Positions 36,620 to 47,099 are shown, numbered from the stretch's first letter. The stretch is 64,000 nucleotides of DNA from RFSX01 sp965248155 (GCA_965248155.1 CBDFIO010000001.1:806001-870000), one strand, 5' to 3'. Program-made: numbers and translations. Notes: generated by a model not told the origin, from the letters alone.

Positions 36620-37672
36620 ATGATAGGTTTAGGAGTTATGTCTGGCAGTTCTTTGGACGGATTAGACTTGGCCCTCGTTTATTTTAGTTCAAAAGGAAAG
36701 TTGAAATGGAAACTCAAATCTTACGATACTATTGAGTTGCCACGCAAATTAAAAAATGATCTTAACAAGATTAGATCGTGTTCAGTGAAAGAGATAGCCC
36801 TTCTAAGTTCCAGGTATTCCAGATTTATTTCTAAAACCATCAATTCTTTTATTAAAAATAGTTCCAAAGCAGACTTTCTTTCAATTCACGGTCATACCGT
36901 CTTGCATTATCCCAAGCAACAAATTTCATGGCAACTTTTAAATGGAGGGCAAGTTGCTGAATTATCCAATATTCCTTTGGTCTGCGATTTTCGAAATCAA
37001 GACTTGGCTTTAGGAGGAAGCGGAACACCAATGGCTGTTTTGGCAGATCGAGACTTATTTCCGGGTTTTAATTATTATATCAACTTTGGTGGTATCGCTA
37101 ATGTAAGTTTCAGGTCCAAGCAAACATGGAAAGCCCTGGATATTTGTCCTTTTAATCAGATACTGAATCATTATGCACAAAAGATGAACTTTGAATTTGA
37201 TAAAGATGGACATCTGGCTTCTGAAGGTGATGTACAAGATGAATTGATGCAATTTTTATTAACTCATGAATACATTCTAAGGACTCCTCCAAAGGCTTTA
37301 GATAATGAAGAAGTGGTCAAACATTGGATAATGCCGATAGAAGCTTTGAAATTCAGTAAAAAGGATGTACTGAGAACCTTTCTGGAATTTACTTGCATTC
37401 ATATTCTTGATCGTGTTGAAGAGAAATCTAAAGTATTTGCTACCGGAGGTGGAGCCAGAAATAAATTCTTTATTTCTCTTTTGAAGAAGAGCTTGAAATT
37501 GAAAAAATGTCAGCTCATTCTCCCTTCTGCAAAAATCATTGATTTTAAAGAAGCAATCCTGATGGCTTATGCTGGATATAGAAGAATAAATGGCTTGGCG
37601 AACTTTGTTTCATCAGCGACCGGCGCTAAGAAAGACACAATTGCAGGAGCCCTATATACACCATCCAAATGA
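36620..37672 (+). CDS. anmK: anhydro-N-acetylmuramic acid kinase
   Basis: 350 aa. Starts with the AnmK/hexokinase-like nucleotide motif (IGLGVMSGSSLDGLDLALV); DFRNQDLALGGSGTPMAVLADR and INFGGIANVS are typical; ATGGGARNKFFI is the sugar-kinase phosphate loop. It phosphorylates 1,6-anhydroMurNAc from cell-wall turnover to MurNAc-6-P. The stop overlaps the next gene's start (ATGA). Confidence 0.93.
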   Translation: MIGLGVMSGSSLDGLDLALVYFSSKGKLKWKLKSYDTIELPRKLKNDLNKIRSCSVKEIALLSSRYSRFISKTINSFIKNSSKADFLSIHGHTVLHYPKQQISWQLLNGGQVAELSNIPLVCDFRNQDLALGGSGTPMAVLADRDLFPGFNYYINFGGIANVSFRSKQTWKALDICPFNQILNHYAQKMNFEFDKDGHLASEGDVQDELMQFLLTHEYILRTPPKALDNEEVVKHWIMPIEALKFSKKDVLRTFLEFTCIHILDRVEEKSKVFATGGGARNKFFISLLKKSLKLKKCQLILPSAKIIDFKEAILMAYAGYRRINGLANFVSSATGAKKDTIAGALYTPSK

Positions 37673-38697
37673 ATGAAAATATAAAAAAGGTCTTGGTAAC
37701 GGGAGCTACGGGGTTTGTAGGCTCTTATGTTTGTCGATACTTACTACAACAGAATTATTCTGTCTATGCGACGAGAAGAGCATCAAGTTGTTTGGATTTG
37801 ATTGAGGATATAATCCCAGATATAAATCTTATAAATATTGACAGCCATGATTTACAAGGACTTTCGTCTATGTTTTCAGAAATTGATGCAGTAATACACT
37901 GTGCAGCACTTACTTCAATCCAATCTTCTGATATGGATTATATGTTTGACACCAATGTTCGCTTAACCGCTGATCTACTCAATCTTGCCATCGACAATAA
38001 TATCAAAAAATTTGTTCACATCAGTTCGATTGCAGCATTAGGACAAGCGATTAAAAACCAGCCTTTAGACGAGAAGCGACATTGGAAAAATGATCCCCGG
38101 AATACCCAATATGGTTTGTCGAAACATCTTGCTGAAATGGAAGTGCGACGCGCCAAAGCAGAAGGCCTCAATGTTATCATGTTAAATCCATCATTAGTTT
38201 TGGGCGCAGGAATATGGGCCAGTGGAACGCCCTCCGTTTTTAAAAAGCTAGATAATGGAATACCATTTTACCCAACAGGTAAAACTGGAGTTGTTGATGT
38301 AAGAGATGTAGCCATTGCTGCTGTCAAATCATTACAATTAGATACATTTCAGGATAGGATTATTATCTCCTCTGAAAATTTGACGACGAAAGAACTCTTT
38401 GATTTGATATGTGACGGATTGAACAAAAAGAAAATAGCACGCGCTATTACTCCTTTAATGGGGAAGGTAGCATGTGCCTTGGATGCTGTGCGTTCAAAAT
38501 TGACTGCATCTCCAAGAATATTGACAAAGGATACATTAAAATCTTCATTAAGACAAGCAAGTTATAATAATACGAGATCGATAAATATTCTTGATATGAA
38601 ATATAAGTTGATCAGGGATACCATTGAAGAAACATGCCAGCTTTATAAGGAGACTATCAAAGAAAAGAAAGGATTTGCCATTTTACCTTTGCATTAA
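37669..38697 (+). CDS. NAD-dependent epimerase/dehydratase family protein
   Basis: 342 aa SDR-type protein. Rossmann motif VLVTGATGFVGSYVCR; catalytic-type YGLSKHLAE (Tyr-x3-Lys) and NPSLVLGAG. Similar to extended SDRs acting on nucleotide sugars, hydroxysteroids or dihydroflavonols; substrate not predictable. Overlaps anmK by 4 nt, so probably the same operon. Confidence 0.88.
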   Translation: MNENIKKVLVTGATGFVGSYVCRYLLQQNYSVYATRRASSCLDLIEDIIPDINLINIDSHDLQGLSSMFSEIDAVIHCAALTSIQSSDMDYMFDTNVRLTADLLNLAIDNNIKKFVHISSIAALGQAIKNQPLDEKRHWKNDPRNTQYGLSKHLAEMEVRRAKAEGLNVIMLNPSLVLGAGIWASGTPSVFKKLDNGIPFYPTGKTGVVDVRDVAIAAVKSLQLDTFQDRIIISSENLTTKELFDLICDGLNKKKIARAITPLMGKVACALDAVRSKLTASPRILTKDTLKSSLRQASYNNTRSINILDMKYKLIRDTIEETCQLYKETIKEKKGFAILPLH

Positions 38698-38828
38698 ATA
38701 ATGTACTGACCAATCCAATTTTGTTTAATCAAGACATTCTTCTAAGATTGGTTTGGAGAATCGAAATACTATCCCTTATTTAGGTGCCAAATAGCTGAAT
38801 TTTCTATAATTAGATTGATAAATTGAAC

Positions 38829-41800
38829 ATGTACATTAAATATGTTGTATTCCTAATAGTCCTGTTTTTTAGTTTTCAACTTGCATCCCAGTCCAAGGTA
38901 ATAGAGGATACCATGGTTGAAGTCACTTATGCCAAAAAACAAGGTAAGACACTCCCGGTGCGTGAGCTGTTAGCGAGACAAGCCTCTGATCCAGATAAAA
39001 AAAAGTTAGCCAAAAAGAACCACACTATTCCTAAAAACTTTGTAGGAAGATATGACAACAGAGTGCTTCGTCCTGAATTAGAACACCATGGAGAGGATTT
39101 GATAAGACAAAAGTATTTTTTAAAAAATTCAACTCGTCAAATTGAACCTCATGTAAATATTGATGGAATATCTAGTGGAAATTCTCCACATGATCCTACC
39201 GGGGATATCGGAAGAGAATATTACGTACAAGCCATAAACGCCACTCGAATTGGAGTATTTGACAAAACCGGTGTCCTTATAAACTCCTTCAATACAAATA
39301 CATTATGGAACACTATTGGGTTTAGTTCCGGAGGTGATCCTATTATTCTTTATGATCAGGAAGTTGACAGATGGTTGATCACGGAATTTCCTACTCAAGG
39401 GAGCAATTCCAGACATTTATTGATAGCCGTCTCAGAAACATCTGATCCACTTGGAAGCTATGAACTATATAATTTTTCAACGGTAAGGTTTCCAGATTAT
39501 CCTAAATATGGTGTTTGGAATGGAAGTTATTCCGTGACTACAAATGAGCAGGGAGCAGATGTTTTACATGCTTATTTTTTAAACAAGAACCAATTGTTGA
39601 ATGGCGACAGTCTCGTAAGCATTCAGAGAATTTCACTTCCCGGAAACAGTAATACTGAGGCCGGATTTTTTGTTGCCACTCCAGTGGACTGGACTGGGAA
39701 GAAAGCCCCACCATCCGACCGGGATCCACTAATATTAAGTCTTAATGATGCATCCTGGAATTCGACTCAAACTGAAGACCAAATTGAAATTTTTAGTATT
39801 GAAATTAATTGGGGTGATCCAGATTCAACAGCAATAAGTCAGACCAGTGTCCCTGTATCTCCTTATGATTCCTATCCATGTTCAGCCGAGGGCTTCGGAT
39901 TTAGTTGTATCCCACAGAATGGTGGCTTCGGATTAGATGGCATTCCGGAAGTAATTATGAATCAAGTGCACTACAGAAATTTTGAGACACATGAATCGAT
40001 AGTCATGAATTTCATAACCGATGTAAACGATGGAGAAAACCTTTCCGGAATAAGATGGATTGAAATGAGAAGAACAGATTCTCTGGATTGGTCTGTTTAT
40101 CAGGAAGGCACATTCGCTCCAGATGATGGATTACATCGTTTTATGGGTTCCATATGTATGGATGGTACCGGAGCTATCGGATTGGCATATAATGTATCTA
40201 GTGATAGTACTTATGCAGGGATCAGATTTACGGGAAGAACTGCTAGCGACCCTTTAGGCGTAATGACTATAGAGGAATATACTGTTGTTGAAGGTCAAAA
40301 CACCATTAATTCAGGATCGCGGTTTGGAGATTATGCGCATATGTCGATTGATCCAATAAATGACCGGACTTTTTGGTACACGAGTGAATATGCAAATGGG
40401 GGCAACTCACTTACAAGAATTGTCTCTTATCAAATAACCAAAGACACAATCGATATGGGTCCTGTTGGGTTAGATTATCCGATTAGTTCAGGCAACTTAA
40501 ATGAAATGGAAACTGTTCGCATGACAGTTCAAAATTTTGGGATTGATACGATCAAGGAATTCAAACTAGGATACATATTTAATAATGATATACCTGTTAT
40601 TGAGGAGCTGAATCTGATCATTCCACCCGATAGTTTATATAGCCATGAATTTACTCAGACTGTAGACCTGAGTGCCTTGGGTATATTTGAATTTAAACTC
40701 TTTTCGGAGCTGGCTAATGACAAAGTTTTTTTTAATGACACTACTGTCGTTAGTATTGAAAGGTTTGCGCGGTTTGATGCAGGTATTCCGAATATTCGAA
40801 ACCTCGATGAATTGGTTTGTGGAGATAGTACAACCTTAAAAATTGAAATCTTTAATAGGGGAAAAGATACTTTGACAACTGCAATAGTTGATGTTCAACT
40901 GAATGGTATTCCCGTTTCATCGAACACCTGGATGGGTTCTATCCCGGAAGAAAAATCTGAAGAGTTTTCAGTAGGCTTAGGTAATATCATGGAAGGTGAA
41001 AATGAGCTTCAATTAATTATCTCAAATCCTAATGGACAGCTTGATCAATTAACAGACAATGATACTTTATATCGGGTATTTTCCGCCATCACTAATTCAA
41101 CAATCGCAACCTTAGAATTAACTTTTGATGGATTTCCCAGAGAGACCAGTTGGATATTAACAGATGATGAAGGACGAGAAATATTATCAGGAGGACCTTA
41201 TGATGATGAAGATCCTGAATCGACATTGATTCAACAATTTTGCCTTGACCCTGAAGAATGTTATGTCTTTACGATTATAGATGATTTTGGTGATGGATTA
41301 TCGGCTTATGGAATTGAAGGAGATTATCAAATAATTGATGAGAATGACCAGATTCTTGCAAACCTTGCAACGCCAAGTTTTGGTGATTCGATTTCCAGCA
41401 GTTTTTGTGCCCAATTTGAATGCATGCTCTCGGGAGTAATTGAAATTTTTCCTGATATTGGATCTAACGATGGAATGATCTTATTGACAGCTCAGAATGG
41501 AGTTGGCCCTTTTCAATATAGTATTGATGGAGGTATGAATTTTCAGGATTCTCCTGCATTTAATAATCTCGAATCTGGAATGTATGATATTGTAATCTAT
41601 GATATCAATGATTGCACATTCATTAAAGAAATTGAGCTGCCAGCATGTGTTGGGTCTTTAGAAATTACAGTAACACATCTAAGCGGAAACGGATTAGAAG
41701 ATGGCCAAATTGAAATCGTTGCCAATAATGTGGATTCGTTATTGTCTTATAGTATTGATGGTGGCATAAGTCTTTTGGAATCAAATATCTTTTCAGATCT

Positions 41801-42161
41801 TCCTGCCGGACAATATGAGGTATATGTTGTTGATAGTAATGGTTGTGTCTATCAAGAAACTGTTGTAGTGGAGATGTTTACTGCTACTGAAGAGTTAGTT
41901 CTCGATTCTCAGCTGAAGATTTATCCCAATCCTACAGAAAATCACTTTATGATTGAGTTGAGAAGGGTAGACCTGAAAGATGTGTTTTTACCACTCACTA
42001 TTTTTGATTCAAATGGAAGAATTGTTCAAAGGGCACAATTAGCATTATATGATGAAGCTTATAAAGGAATGATTAGTCTTCACAATAATCCGGCAGGTAA
42101 ATATTATATCAGATTTCATCATGAAGACCTGAAGTATTTATCCAGAGTGATTAGAATATAG
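38829..42161 (+). CDS. T9SS-exported surface protein with SprB-type repeats
   Basis: 1110 aa from ATG 38829 (the frame opens at TTG 38823). Signal peptide (YIKYVVFLIVLFFSFQLASQ). The first ~540 residues form a beta-rich domain with blocks such as DGMNF... and WNTIGFSSGGDPIILYDQ that recall an exported propeller or sialidase-like fold. Later come CARDB-like strand repeats and two SprB-type repeats (PFQYSIDGGMNFQDSPAFNN; LLSYSIDGGISLLESNIF). The C-terminal ~85 residues are a type A T9SS sorting domain (LKIYPNPTENHF ... GKYYIRFH). Likely cell-surface or secreted; ligand unknown. Confidence 0.88.
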   Translation: MYIKYVVFLIVLFFSFQLASQSKVIEDTMVEVTYAKKQGKTLPVRELLARQASDPDKKKLAKKNHTIPKNFVGRYDNRVLRPELEHHGEDLIRQKYFLKNSTRQIEPHVNIDGISSGNSPHDPTGDIGREYYVQAINATRIGVFDKTGVLINSFNTNTLWNTIGFSSGGDPIILYDQEVDRWLITEFPTQGSNSRHLLIAVSETSDPLGSYELYNFSTVRFPDYPKYGVWNGSYSVTTNEQGADVLHAYFLNKNQLLNGDSLVSIQRISLPGNSNTEAGFFVATPVDWTGKKAPPSDRDPLILSLNDASWNSTQTEDQIEIFSIEINWGDPDSTAISQTSVPVSPYDSYPCSAEGFGFSCIPQNGGFGLDGIPEVIMNQVHYRNFETHESIVMNFITDVNDGENLSGIRWIEMRRTDSLDWSVYQEGTFAPDDGLHRFMGSICMDGTGAIGLAYNVSSDSTYAGIRFTGRTASDPLGVMTIEEYTVVEGQNTINSGSRFGDYAHMSIDPINDRTFWYTSEYANGGNSLTRIVSYQITKDTIDMGPVGLDYPISSGNLNEMETVRMTVQNFGIDTIKEFKLGYIFNNDIPVIEELNLIIPPDSLYSHEFTQTVDLSALGIFEFKLFSELANDKVFFNDTTVVSIERFARFDAGIPNIRNLDELVCGDSTTLKIEIFNRGKDTLTTAIVDVQLNGIPVSSNTWMGSIPEEKSEEFSVGLGNIMEGENELQLIISNPNGQLDQLTDNDTLYRVFSAITNSTIATLELTFDGFPRETSWILTDDEGREILSGGPYDDEDPESTLIQQFCLDPEECYVFTIIDDFGDGLSAYGIEGDYQIIDENDQILANLATPSFGDSISSSFCAQFECMLSGVIEIFPDIGSNDGMILLTAQNGVGPFQYSIDGGMNFQDSPAFNNLESGMYDIVIYDINDCTFIKEIELPACVGSLEITVTHLSGNGLEDGQIEIVANNVDSLLSYSIDGGISLLESNIFSDLPAGQYEVYVVDSNGCVYQETVVVEMFTATEELVLDSQLKIYPNPTENHFMIELRRVDLKDVFLPLTIFDSNGRIVQRAQLALYDEAYKGMISLHNNPAGKYYIRFHHEDLKYLSRVIRI

Positions 42162-42172
42162 TATCGTAAGAA

Positions 42173-44497
42173 TTAACTTTCGTCAATCAAAGCTATAGGT
42201 GCAGATATCAATTCTTCAGGAATAGCGAAGGCATCAATAAATCCTAAAACATCGGGTTTAATTTCCTTATACAGTTTGCTGATGACACGTCTAATAGCTT
42301 TGGTTTTAGAGCCATCTATGTAATCATTTTCAAGATACCAGCCCTTATGCTCTATAATTGTCTCAAGCCCATACAATTGACCGAGTTTTGATAAAGCCTT
42401 TTTAGTATCTGAATCTTCACATTGCTCTAAGCGATTGTAGAACGATTTGAGACAGACTTGATCAATGAATGCGCCCGCTAGATCTATGGTATGAATTTGA
42501 ACCCGTAAAAATGCCTGGAAAGGATCAACTCCTCTTCTAAGATATTTCCTCATCCTATCGCTCAGAGAAATCAGAGTTTTACGTTTTCTATAGTTGAAAG
42601 CGTGGAAATGAAAATTTTTATCCAGTAAATGCTCAGAGTCCGTATTCCTTTTGAAAATGGGATTGTTTTCATAAGCTTCATGTTTGACTTTCGTTAAAAG
42701 AAATCTGATCACAGCTCTGTATCCGTCATCATGAAATGTTTGTTTGAAATTGGTTAATAAGCCTTTAGCTACTAATTGCATTAGGACTGTATTGTCTCCT
42801 TCGAAAGTTGTAAATATATCGCTGTCAGCTTTTAATGAAGCAAATCTGTTTTTGGCCAGATAGGCTTTTCCTCCACATGCCTCACGACAAGTTTGTACGG
42901 TATGTGTGCAATGCCAGGTTGCTTTGGATTTTAATCCTGCGGCAAGTGTTTCAATTTCGCGCATACTATCTGCATTAGCATGCGTATATTTTTGAGCCAG
43001 ATCATCAAGAGCAAAGGAATAAACATAAGTTTTCGCCAATAGTGGAAGCAGTCGTTTTTGATGTGTAGGGTAGTCTATAATCAATGTTTCCTTATGACCT
43101 TCTTTAGGAGCGAATTGTCGTCTTTTAAAGGCATATTTCAAAGCGATTGTTAATGCTACTTTAGAGGCATTAACTCCGAGGAGTCCAACACAGATTCTCC
43201 CTACTACAAGAGCGCCCAGCATGGTGAAAAATCTTTTAGCGGGATTGGAGATTGGGCTGTGATAGTTTCCTTCTCCATCAATTGATCCATACTTATCCAA
43301 TAGATTTTCAACAGGCACTTCAATGTTATTAAACCAAAGTCTGCCATTATCGACACCGTTCAGTCCCATTTTATATCCATTGTCCTCACACTTTACGCCA
43401 GTCAACAACTGACCGCTTTTATCTCTGATGGGCACCATAATGGCATGAACCCCATGGTTGATGCCATTAACTATTAATTGTGCAAAAACAGCTGCTATAT
43501 TGGAGTGAAGAGCATTTCCAATATATTCTTTTCCAGAATTAAAATTGGGACTGTTAATAATAATAGACCTGGAATTATGTTTGTAAGTCGCTGTGGTTTC
43601 AAGATTCTTAACATTTGATCCATGACCTGTTTCTGTCATGGCAAAGCATCCAAGGAGTTCAGCTTTGTGAAGAGCTTCAAGATATTTTTTGTGATGACTT
43701 TCTGTTCCCAATTCGAATACGGCTCCACCGAATAGACCAAACTGTACACCGAATTTGATAGCTAAACTCAAATCTCCATAGCCCAACATTTCAAAGACGA
43801 CCATATGATCTCCTTTTCTTTCGAATCCACCATATTTTTTAGGAAAAGCATATGCACTTAAACCTTGAGCTGCTAATTCTTTTAATTGCTTAAGAACTCT
43901 CGCTCTTGCTTTTTCTTTATTGGTTTGAAACTGAATAGCAAATTGGGGGTCACGCAATAATTTCCGGACACGATCTTTTAATTTCACCGATTGACCGTCA
44001 AGTAATAATTTTAGATGTTTGTGATCAAAACTACACGAATCACAGCTTTCAGAGATTTCCAATTCAGGAAACAGTCTAGAAGTCAGAACCTGTTCGCTTT
44101 CTTTATTGAGGCCTAGGGAATTTTTTATTTCGTAGAGTGCATTTAAGACATCAGGTGATTTCCAGATTTCTTCGGATTTATATCCAATTCCTTTCTTAGC
44201 CATTTCTAAACCAATTTCTATTAAGTCATGCTTTTTAGATTGGTCCAATCGTTGAGAGGCTTCTTTTATAATTTGTAACCATATCCTGAATTCAGATTGA
44301 GTAGGAGGCTTTTTAGGGTCGGTCCATTGGATTAAAAATGCTTTATCAGTATTTGATAAGAATGTATAATCTTGTAATTTTTGATGAATAAAAGACATTT
44401 CACTTGGAGATAGAACTGAATCCGCCCAACCGACATAAAACATTGGCATGAAGCTGAGAACGCCTGCTGAAAATCCTGATTCACCAATTTTACTCAT
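42173..44497 (-). CDS. acyl-CoA oxidase/dehydrogenase family protein
   Basis: 774 aa, longer than ordinary acyl-CoA dehydrogenases (~380) and in the range of peroxisomal-type acyl-CoA oxidases. FAD/substrate motifs: CFAMTETGHGSNVKNLETTATY, ALVVGRICVGLLGVNASKVAL, RRQFAPKE, and TCREACGGKAYLAKNRFASLKAD with FTTFEGDNTVLMQ. Probably the first, alpha,beta-dehydrogenating step of fatty acid beta-oxidation. It begins immediately after the GNAT stop (0-bp gap). Confidence 0.9.
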   Translation of the reverse strand: MSKIGESGFSAGVLSFMPMFYVGWADSVLSPSEMSFIHQKLQDYTFLSNTDKAFLIQWTDPKKPPTQSEFRIWLQIIKEASQRLDQSKKHDLIEIGLEMAKKGIGYKSEEIWKSPDVLNALYEIKNSLGLNKESEQVLTSRLFPELEISESCDSCSFDHKHLKLLLDGQSVKLKDRVRKLLRDPQFAIQFQTNKEKARARVLKQLKELAAQGLSAYAFPKKYGGFERKGDHMVVFEMLGYGDLSLAIKFGVQFGLFGGAVFELGTESHHKKYLEALHKAELLGCFAMTETGHGSNVKNLETTATYKHNSRSIIINSPNFNSGKEYIGNALHSNIAAVFAQLIVNGINHGVHAIMVPIRDKSGQLLTGVKCEDNGYKMGLNGVDNGRLWFNNIEVPVENLLDKYGSIDGEGNYHSPISNPAKRFFTMLGALVVGRICVGLLGVNASKVALTIALKYAFKRRQFAPKEGHKETLIIDYPTHQKRLLPLLAKTYVYSFALDDLAQKYTHANADSMREIETLAAGLKSKATWHCTHTVQTCREACGGKAYLAKNRFASLKADSDIFTTFEGDNTVLMQLVAKGLLTNFKQTFHDDGYRAVIRFLLTKVKHEAYENNPIFKRNTDSEHLLDKNFHFHAFNYRKRKTLISLSDRMRKYLRRGVDPFQAFLRVQIHTIDLAGAFIDQVCLKSFYNRLEQCEDSDTKKALSKLGQLYGLETIIEHKGWYLENDYIDGSKTKAIRRVISKLYKEIKPDVLGFIDAFAIPEELISAPIALIDES

Positions 44498-44944
44498 TTA
44501 TTGTGGGTTAGTCCAGAAATAAAAATTATTGCCTTCAAGTCTGAAGTCTGTACTATTATATAACTGATTTCCTATGTGATTGGTTTGCTCGGTTTCCAGA
44601 CTTATTCCACAAGCGTTTGAGTTTATGCAATGCTCTTTGCATCGATTGATCAAAAGTTTGGAGAGGCCTTGACCTCGCATATGTTCAATAACATAAAGGT
44701 CATTAAGTATCCAGAGCCTTTTCATTCTTGTCGAGGAGAATGAAGGGAAAAGCTGAGTGAATCCAAGCAAGTCATTATTTTCATTTTCAACTATATAAAT
44801 AATGGATTCCTTTTGTTCTATTCTTTCTTTTAGAAAAGATTTTGCGGCTTCGTAGTTACTTGATTTTCGGTAAAAAATCCTGTATTTGTCAAACAGCGAA
44901 GCGAGCTGATCCAGATCATTAATAGTAGCTTGTCTGACTTTCAT
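44498..44944 (-). CDS. GNAT-family N-acetyltransferase
   Basis: 148 aa. Standard GNAT fold: beta4 (GFTQLFPSFS), the acetyl-CoA loop in LNDLYVIEHMRGQGLSKLLINR (Arg-Gly-x-Gly-x), and the C-terminal LYNSTDF. Acceptor unknown. Sits between ddl and the acyl-CoA oxidase gene, all on the minus strand with tiny gaps, so likely one operon. Confidence 0.88.
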   Translation of the reverse strand: MKVRQATINDLDQLASLFDKYRIFYRKSSNYEAAKSFLKERIEQKESIIYIVENENNDLLGFTQLFPSFSSTRMKRLWILNDLYVIEHMRGQGLSKLLINRCKEHCINSNACGISLETEQTNHIGNQLYNSTDFRLEGNNFYFWTNPQ

Positions 44945-44956
44945 TGGAGTTGGGCA

Positions 44957-46051
44957 TTAAGAGAGTTTCAAGGAATTTTGTTTTTGATGATTTTCAATAG
45001 CCAAACGAATGAGTTCAGAAATTAATTGCTGTTGTGGAACTCCTGTGATCTCCCATAGCTTGGGATACATACTGATATCTGTAAATCCGGGAATTGTATT
45101 TATCTCATTGATGATCAGTTCGTCATTTTCAGTCAAAAACATATCTACGCGAGCCATCCCAGTACATTCTAATATTGAAAAGACTTTTGTGGATAATTCT
45201 TGAATTGATTTGATTTGATTATCATTTAATTTGGCTGGGATGCTTAAGATGGCTCCGGTTTCATTGAGATATTTGCTTTCATAAGAATAAAAGTCTTTTG
45301 TAGGTATTATTTCTCCTGGAATTGAAGCTTTTGGGTCATCATTGCCAAGGACGGCACATTCAATTTCACGACCTTTGATTTTTTCTTCAATTATTACTTT
45401 TGGATCAAATTCTAAAGATTGTTTCAAGCCGGAAAAGAATTCATCTTTTGAATTAGTTAGTGAAATTCCGACAGAGGAACCTAGATTGGCGGGCTTAATG
45501 AATAATTCAGTACCGAGTTCTTCTGTAATTCTATCATAATCTACATTTTGGACTGAATTTTTGACGCATACCCATTTGGCTACAGGAATATTAGAATCTC
45601 GAAGAATACGTTTCATAATATCTTTATCCATTCCTATTGCAGATCCTGTAATACCGCAACCTACACAAGGTATATTTGCCAATTTAGCCAGTCCTTGGAT
45701 TGAACCGTCTTCTCCATATGTACCGTGAAGGACAGGAAATATGACATCAATTTGTGTTATCGTCTCCTTGGTGTCCAAGGAGATTATTTTTCTTTCATTA
45801 TTATTTTGGGATAGGATTATTGGTCTGGACAAATTGTCCATTGATATTTTTTGGGGATCATTAGAGTTGAGTAGTTGTAGCGAATTTTCATTATAGTGCC
45901 ACTTGCCGGATTTGTCAATTCCAATAAGTACCGCCTCATAAATATTTTTGTCCAGAGATTTAAAAACATTCTGGGCAGAGAGTAAAGATATTTCATGTTC
46001 GGTAGATCTTCCACCGAAGACAATGGCAATTTTTATTTTTTTAGTACTCAA
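44957..46051 (-). CDS. ddl: D-alanine--D-alanine ligase
   Basis: 364 aa ATP-grasp ligase. N-terminal GGRSTEHEISLLSAQNV; glycine-rich region of the second domain HGTYGEDGSIQG; LFIKPANLGSSVGISL; ATP-grasp metal ligands in EINTIPGFTDISMYP. Joins two D-Ala for peptidoglycan. First of the ddl-GNAT-acyl-CoA oxidase set. Confidence 0.95.
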   Translation of the reverse strand: MSTKKIKIAIVFGGRSTEHEISLLSAQNVFKSLDKNIYEAVLIGIDKSGKWHYNENSLQLLNSNDPQKISMDNLSRPIILSQNNNERKIISLDTKETITQIDVIFPVLHGTYGEDGSIQGLAKLANIPCVGCGITGSAIGMDKDIMKRILRDSNIPVAKWVCVKNSVQNVDYDRITEELGTELFIKPANLGSSVGISLTNSKDEFFSGLKQSLEFDPKVIIEEKIKGREIECAVLGNDDPKASIPGEIIPTKDFYSYESKYLNETGAILSIPAKLNDNQIKSIQELSTKVFSILECTGMARVDMFLTENDELIINEINTIPGFTDISMYPKLWEITGVPQQQLISELIRLAIENHQKQNSLKLS

Positions 46052-46109
46052 ATCTTTTACAGCTTTAAAATGAAATTAAATAAAGAATTGGAGAATGCAA
46101 ATGGCAAAA

Positions 46110-46140
46110 AAATAAAGGGGCTCATTGAGCCCCTTTATTT
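46110..46140 (-). terminator. intrinsic terminator of the RRM gene
   Basis: Stem AATAAAGGGGCTC (46111-46123) with GAGCCCCTTTATT (46127-46139), 3-nt loop ATT, and on the minus strand a following T-rich run (TTTATTTTTTTGCC). It is about 30 bp past the RRM gene stop and separates it from ddl, which starts at 46051. Confidence 0.85.
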
Positions 46141-46167
46141 TTATCGGTTGAATGAAAATTTAAAGGA

Positions 46168-46449
46168 TTATCTATTAAATCCTCCACCGCCTCTTCGATC
46201 TCTGTTTTCTCGAGGTTGTGCAACTTTCACTACAATGTTTCTACCATCTACACTAGCATCGTTAAGTTGACCAATAGCAGCATTAGCTGCGTCATCGTCA
46301 GACATTTCAACAAATCCATATCCTTTAGATCTTCCTGTGAATTTGTCAGTAATGATTTTTACGGAATCAACAGATCCGAATTCTTCAAATAAACCGCGAA
46401 TAGTACCTTCGGATGTACCGTAGTCTAATTTCGCTACAAAAATGTTCAT
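46168..46449 (-). CDS. RNA-binding protein with one RRM domain
   Basis: 93 aa: MNIFVAKLDYGTSEGTIRGLF (RNP2) and GRSKGYGFVEM (RNP1), followed by a short Arg/Gly-rich tail (QPRENRDRRGGGGFNR). Small single-RRM proteins are abundant in Bacteroidota and cyanobacteria and often respond to cold. The leader upstream (46450-46664) is long and AT-rich, as seen with cold-shock-type genes; that is a weak hint only. Confidence 0.93.
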   Translation of the reverse strand: MNIFVAKLDYGTSEGTIRGLFEEFGSVDSVKIITDKFTGRSKGYGFVEMSDDDAANAAIGQLNDASVDGRNIVVKVAQPRENRDRRGGGGFNR

Positions 46450-46664
46450 AAATAAAAATTTAAAAAGTTAAGAGTAAATTATTCTGTAAGACAAGTCAAC
46501 TTAAAACGAGCTAAAAATGTGCTTTCAAAAAATATTACTTAAAAATAAAATCAATTAATTATTCCATTGTGGAACAATTCTCATTACAAAAATACAATGA
46601 TTTACAATAAAAAGTTCTCTTAATCTGCAATTTGAGGATTTCTTAATTATTAGAAAGAAAAGCT

Positions 46665-47039
46665 TTACTTAGAATATCTGTGGGAAAGGCTGTAAAAATT
46701 CACAAAATGAGCAGCAGCAATAGATAAGCCTCCTAATACTACAACAGTCGTACTATATTGATCCAATAAATGATGAACCCCAATAAGCATCAATCCAGCA
46801 CATGCCAATAGAAAAGCTGAATAATTTCTTTTGTGATTCAAATAAGATTTAATAATTGAATTATAAACGAAAATAAATGTGAAAAGTATTATTACTAATT
46901 CAAAGAAAGGTTGATTCAGCCAGCTATGAGAGCCAATAAGACCCATAGATAATAATATAGGTAAAATAGCACAATGGATGGCGCACAATACTGAAGTTGT
47001 ACAGCCCCAAAAGTCAAGATTTGAAATTAATTGTCTCAT
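46665..47039 (-). CDS. MerC-domain membrane protein
   Basis: 124 aa from ATG 47039, where MRQLISNLDFWGCTTSVLCAIHC begins the MerC domain (the frame is open upstream to 47135, but that part overlaps the divergent Fur gene). Four membrane segments. Cys residues in WGCTTSVLCAIHCA are the metal-binding positions seen in MerC. It shares a short promoter region with the Fur-family gene and its start directly follows the dyad at 47044-47058, so it may be a metal-responsive transporter or a Zur target. Confidence 0.85.
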   Translation of the reverse strand: MRQLISNLDFWGCTTSVLCAIHCAILPILLSMGLIGSHSWLNQPFFELVIILFTFIFVYNSIIKSYLNHKRNYSAFLLACAGLMLIGVHHLLDQYSTTVVVLGGLSIAAAHFVNFYSLSHRYSK

Positions 47040-47043
47040 TAAA

Positions 47044-47058
47044 TGCAATAGTGTTGCA
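47044..47058. promoter_or_regulatory. possible Fur/Zur box
   Basis: TGCAATA-G-TGTTGCA is a 7-1-7 dyad (6 of 7 pairs) lying between the divergent MerC and Fur-family genes. The 7-1-7 symmetry and position suit a Fur-family operator controlling both; the sequence matches no consensus that I can confirm here. Confidence 0.45.
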
Positions 47059-47099
47059 AATATATAAAAATTAATTTTTAATAATATTATTTTTGTTGT

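Noticed and set aside
46665..47039. Mercury resistance (mer) operon
   Set aside because: Only a MerC-type domain is present, without MerR, MerA, MerT or MerP; the Fur-family neighbour points to another metal.
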